Source: Heliopora coerulea
Lineage: Eukaryota; Cnidaria; Anthozoa; Scleralcyonacea; Helioporidae
Direction of reading: 5' to 3'
Assembly: GCA_030142905.1 (NCBI GenBank)
Contig: JASJOG010000003.1
Location: 1,578,001-1,642,000, forward strand
Length of the DNA: 64,000 nt
Positions 37,001 to 42,200 of this stretch are shown here, piece by piece (position 1 is the first letter of the stretch; each line of letters starts with the position of its first letter). The notes under the pieces are model-generated. The model saw only the letters and a list, made by a program, of their open reading frames with translations, ran no database searches and had not been told where the DNA came from. The translations under genes and the position numbers were made by a program.

Positions 37001-39227
37001 AGATGAGTTGGTATTATTAGGTTGATCATGGGCAGCTAGGTGGTCAAAAAATCCACGTTGGCCAGGGATATTCGTTCAAGATTCGCTGAACAAATGGTCC
37101 AATGGAACCCATACGTTGCGTTGAGAACAAAAATTTTGTTTTTGTTGAACTTTTTGGACTATCTCGGCCTCGTCTTGACACCACAACGAATGATTTACTT
37201 CAGGCTACTTCTCCTGTGTTTTGAAGTGTGTTGTTGAAAATCTTGTCTGCATTAATACCGTTAGTGTTCTTCGTTGGGTAAGCTTAACCGTATTTCGTAT
37301 AGTGATCTACAACGAGTAAAACTGCGTTTGAAGTGGAAAAATTTAATGGAAATTGACCTGAATGAGGACGTTGTGCCGATGGGATGCAGTGGTGCACGAG
37401 TTGGCAAGGCAGAATGTTTCTGCTTTAATCACTGACAGACATGATTTACAAAATTTAATGGTGAGGAATAGCCAGGATTCGACATGATTTTTTAAAAGTA
37501 TTTGATTTCATTGGCTAAAAGTATGTATATATATATATACACACATAAAAAAACTAAGCTTTCGGACTATGCGTCCATCTTCAACTATAAAAATGACTCT
37601 ACAATAATTCTTACAAACGTGGAGACTACACGTGGATACAGAGCTGATGGTTTGCCATATTTAGATTTATTGAATAAAGTTACTCATGATCAGTGGCGTA
37701 TCCAGGGTGGGGCCCAAAGGGCCCGGGGCACCCATTTCAATAAGATGATAACAAGTGTAGTTTATGATAAATTTGTTTACTAACTGATGAAGTAGGAAAA
37801 GAAAACAACTACAAGTGTTCATCTTCCAAGTAGTTTATAAGACGCAAGTTGAAAGGTTTTATATAATGTATATAATATAATTACATATATTATATAAAAT
37901 TATAAATTGTGTTATCACTAAAAACAGTCATAAGCAACTAAACATGTGATTTCTCTTGAGTAGCTCAGAGCAGATGAGCAAATGTTACTGTTTAATTACT
38001 AATCTTAGGCTGGGCCCTGACAAGATGTCAGTAGCGAGAACCCTGTATCTTAGAGCCCATGAAGTTTTCGACAAATTGTAGTGATAAAGCACTAGAGATC
38101 GAACAAGTAACCAAGACTTTATAAGGTAACGGTTATTCGCGTCAATTTCTCAAGAAACAGAGGATCCAGGCGTCAAAAAGAATAGACATACCAAATGTTA
38201 ATGAGAATGAAAGAAACGGCCACGAAGAGAACAACAATGAAGTAAAAGGCTATGCAACTCTTCCATATGTCCAAAATATTACCAAAAAGTTGAAACGGGT
38301 TCTCACAAAGTACAATATTAGAGTTGGCATGAAACCGTTACGGAAACTTGGTCAAATCCTTGCTAAGGTGAAGGCCAAAATCCCAGAGGAGAAGCAGACA
38401 GGTGTTATTTAGTCGATTCCTTGTTCAGATTGTCCAGTGAAGTATATCGGTGAAACAGGACGAACAGTTAGACCGAGAAAAAAAGAACACATGCGTAGCG
38501 TGTTCCGGCAAAATAGCCAACCTTCTTTGGTTGAACATGTTCAATCTACAGGACGTAAGGTCGATTGGGACAATATGAAAGTTAATTTGAAGGAAAACGA
38601 TAGTCCCAAAGGAGGTGGAGTGAGGTGTGGATGATTACCAAGACAGATTGTTCTTATAAGTAATAACATGAAATGGCGTATTAGCTATTAAACCTCCCGC
38701 TCGATGAGGGTCGTTTAGTAAAATTCCCGAAGGCCGAAGGAATTTTACTAAATGACCCGAATAGAAAACATATGAGGCAGGGCCACTAATGATATGCCAC
38801 GCCTCCTGACGGCATCTTTGATGGTATGACGGATAGGCGGTGTTAATTCCGGCATTTTCCCTCACAATCGTATGATTGGTTTGGTACCCTTGCACCGACA
38901 AAACAGTTTTCTTTTCAGAAGAAAACAGGCTTTTAGGTTTTCTTTTAAAGCGTACCAAACTGACGTTTTGTATGCTCGATGTACTTCTGGCCACAGTGAT
39001 TGCACCGAATGGAATAAATTACTTCTTTTCTCTGTTGCTGCGCAATGCAATTTTTGCGTTTTGCAAAAATGTATTCCAAACTCCATTAAGGCTTTTGGGT
39101 AATATTTACGTTACAACCACATAAGGTTTTTATTCGTTAACTTGCGACAAAAATATCGTCGTACGAGAAAAATACTTGCAGTTCGTGCTTTATCGAATCT
39201 AAAACACTCGACTACCGCCTCGTGTTT

Positions 39228-39273
<46 letters not shown>

Positions 39274-42200
39274 CATATATATATATATATATAGACGTTC
39301 GGATATAGGCGTGGAAGTTGGTGTCTTGAAGAGTGCTCAATGCTTTTTACGGCAGTGCGAGTTATACTCGGTTTCTAAAAATCTGAAATATTTATTGCTA
39401 CTTTAAGTTTCGCGCATTCCAGCGATCATCAGGCAGCTAATACAAAATCGTTTCAACTAGACCTATTAATGATACTAAAATATTTAAGTTATTCTGGTTA
39501 CGTAAGTCCTTTCTCGACGTCACATTCAACCTCGCCAACTCGACATACTTCTCGTGCCGAAAGCCGAATGATGAACCTGTGTACATTAACAGCAGATCCA
39601 ACCACCCAAAATCCATCCTTACCCAACTCCCTAAATCCATCAACAACAGACTATCGCAACTATCCTGCAACGAAGAAACTTTCCAGACAGCATCTGCACC
39701 CTACCAAGAAGCTCTAATACGCAGTAACTACAACCACACACTCACATGGACGACAACCCAAGACCTAGCCAACGAAGAAACCGCCGTAGGAACATTATCT
39801 GGTTCAACCCATCCTTCAGTAAAAATGTGAAAACCAACATCAGAAGAAAGTTTATTGCCCTTATCAACAAGCATTTCCCTGAAGGCCACCCTCTACATCG
39901 AATTTTCAACCGCAACACTGAAAATAAGTTACAGCTGCATGCCTAACATTAGAGCGGAAATCAATAAACACAACGCCCAAGTAATGAGAAAGAACACGAC
40001 GGAACTACCTAACGACAACGCCGCCTGCAACTGCAGAACAAAAAAGTCAGTGCCCGCTAGATGGCTAGTGGCCCACGCCATGCGTCGTTTATAAAGCTGA
40101 GGTCACATCGACGGATGACAACAACACCATGTGCTACGTGGGAATGACAGCAAACGAATGTAAAGAAAGATTCCGCAACCACCAGAAGTCATTCCGAGAA
40201 GAGAAATATGCCAACGAAACTGAACTCGCTAATTATGTTTGGAATCTGAAAAAGAGCAAAAAATCATTTACCATGAAATGGTCAATCCTAAAAAAACCTC
40301 GTTTCAGGATGGATCAAAAAGATGCCCCCTTTGTCTCGAAGAAAAGCTGTGGATCATTAAGTTAAACAAAGAAACTCTCCTGAACAAAAGATCAGAACTT
40401 ACAGTCCTGGCAAAAAGTCTGGAATATGTTTCACTGTTTTCGTTTTACCGGAATATATTGTGATAATACATAAAGTATTGAATGTTGTGGTTCATCTACT
40501 TTAAAGAAAACCTTAAAATGGTATTCCTTAGACACTAACTTTAAAACCTGGGTACTAGGTATACCCATAATTCCTTACACAATAAGTAATGTTGATTCAA
40601 GATGGCTGAACTGTCATCGACGGAGAGAGCACGTGTTGGGGAAATGGACCTTCGAGGCCTCAAGCAACAAGACATCGTAATCAAGCTTGGTATTTCACAA
40701 GGCACAGTGTCGAAACCGCTTAAACGCATTTGAAACAATGATTTTGAGGGTGATTTTAGGTCCAAAACTAGATCTGGTAGACCATTAAAGATTTCTCCTT
40801 AAACTGACCGAAGAATTCGACGCTTAGTGCTAAATGACCCCACTATCTCGTCTGCTGATATTGTATTCCAACTGAATCTTTCAGAAAAGGTAAGCCCACG
40901 GACTGAGGCATTATCTTAGCAAAAAGGTAAATTTAAAAGCATATAAACCTTCCAAGAAGCCTCTTTCATCTAAAAATATACGTGATTGCCTCAACTTTTG
41001 CAAAAAATACAAAGATTGTACACCACAGCAATGGATGAAAGTGATGTTTAGTGATGAGGCAAAGATTGTCCAATTTTCTCGATCAAAACAGTTTGTGAGA
41101 AGACCACCTAATCAGAGATATATGCCTAAGTTTACAACCACTATTGTGAAGAATGCACCCTCGGTTATGGTGTGGGGATGCATATCAGGAAAGGGGAGGG
41201 GTTCACTGTGGATCATGCCTAAAAACACAACCATCATCTCAAAAGTATACTTGGATATTCTGGAGGAAAAGGTAGAACCATCCATGACTATTCTGGGCTG
41301 TGACACCTTCCAACAAGATGGCGCTCCAGTCCACACTGCAAAAATAGTGAAAACGTGGCTTTCAGAGAAGAACATCTAGGTCTTAGATTGGCCAGGTAGC
41401 AGCCCTCAATGTTATTGAAAACTGCTGACAGACATCCTGCATCTCTTGAAGATCTTGTTAAGGCTATTAAGGACGTCTGGATGACTGAAATAACATCTGA
41501 ATACTGTGAAAACCTAGTGAAATCAGTGCCCAAGAGAATACAAGCACTCATAAAAAATAAGGGTTATCCTACAAAATACTAAGAGTTTTGGGCTTATGCT
41601 TATCGTTAAAATCGCTTCTAAGAGTTGTGTGCCACTAAAAATCAATTTTGGTTTCATAGAATTGTCGTTTTTCCTAATATTCCAAATTTGACCTTTTTGA
41701 TGTAATATTCCAGACTTTTTGCCAGGACTGTATTTCTAAATGCCGCCACAAAAGAAAATTCTTCGTGCAGAACCTCCCGCACAAAGGACTTACGTAACCG
41801 GAATAACTTAAATATTTTAGTGCCACATAAATAGGTCTAGTTGAAACGGTTTTGTATTAGTTGCCTGATGATCGCTGAAATGCGTGAAACTTAAAGTAGC
41901 AATAAATATTTCAGATTTTTAGAAACCGAATACATATATATACAGTAAAAACCCGCAACTAAGAACCTACATTTTTAGGAGTTAGCCTAAACAGGTTCTT
42001 ATATAAATGGTAATTAACAGAATTTTAGGCTATTTAGGTTCTTAAAATGGGTTCTTAATCCTGGAGAAAAAACAATTAAAACACAGCTGCAAACACAGCT
42101 GGACACCGATATGTGGGCCAAGGAAAAGGACTCGAGATTCCTGTCGATTATAGGCTGCTTGGAAATCAGCAGTATTTGCAAAGAGTAGTAACAAAGCTAA

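Larger units (their letters stand above)
39366..41932 (+). mobile_element. Penelope-like element fragment with inverted terminal repeats, split by a Tc1 element
   Basis: The end blocks 39366-39505 and about 41771-41932 are inverted copies of each other, each with a hammerhead fold. Between them is the C-terminal part of the Penelope polyprotein ([20 protein letters not shown] near 39860, then GIY-YIG with [20 protein letters not shown] at 40131). The coding end is interrupted at 40400 by a Tc1 element. Beyond it the last codons resume and end near 41805. Confidence 0.83.

Noticed and set aside
38635..39086. Overlapping - strand open frames of 119 and 74 codons
   Set aside because: No recognisable domain, lie in repeat-rich intron 15 and contain the 38708-38758 hairpin; no support as a gene.
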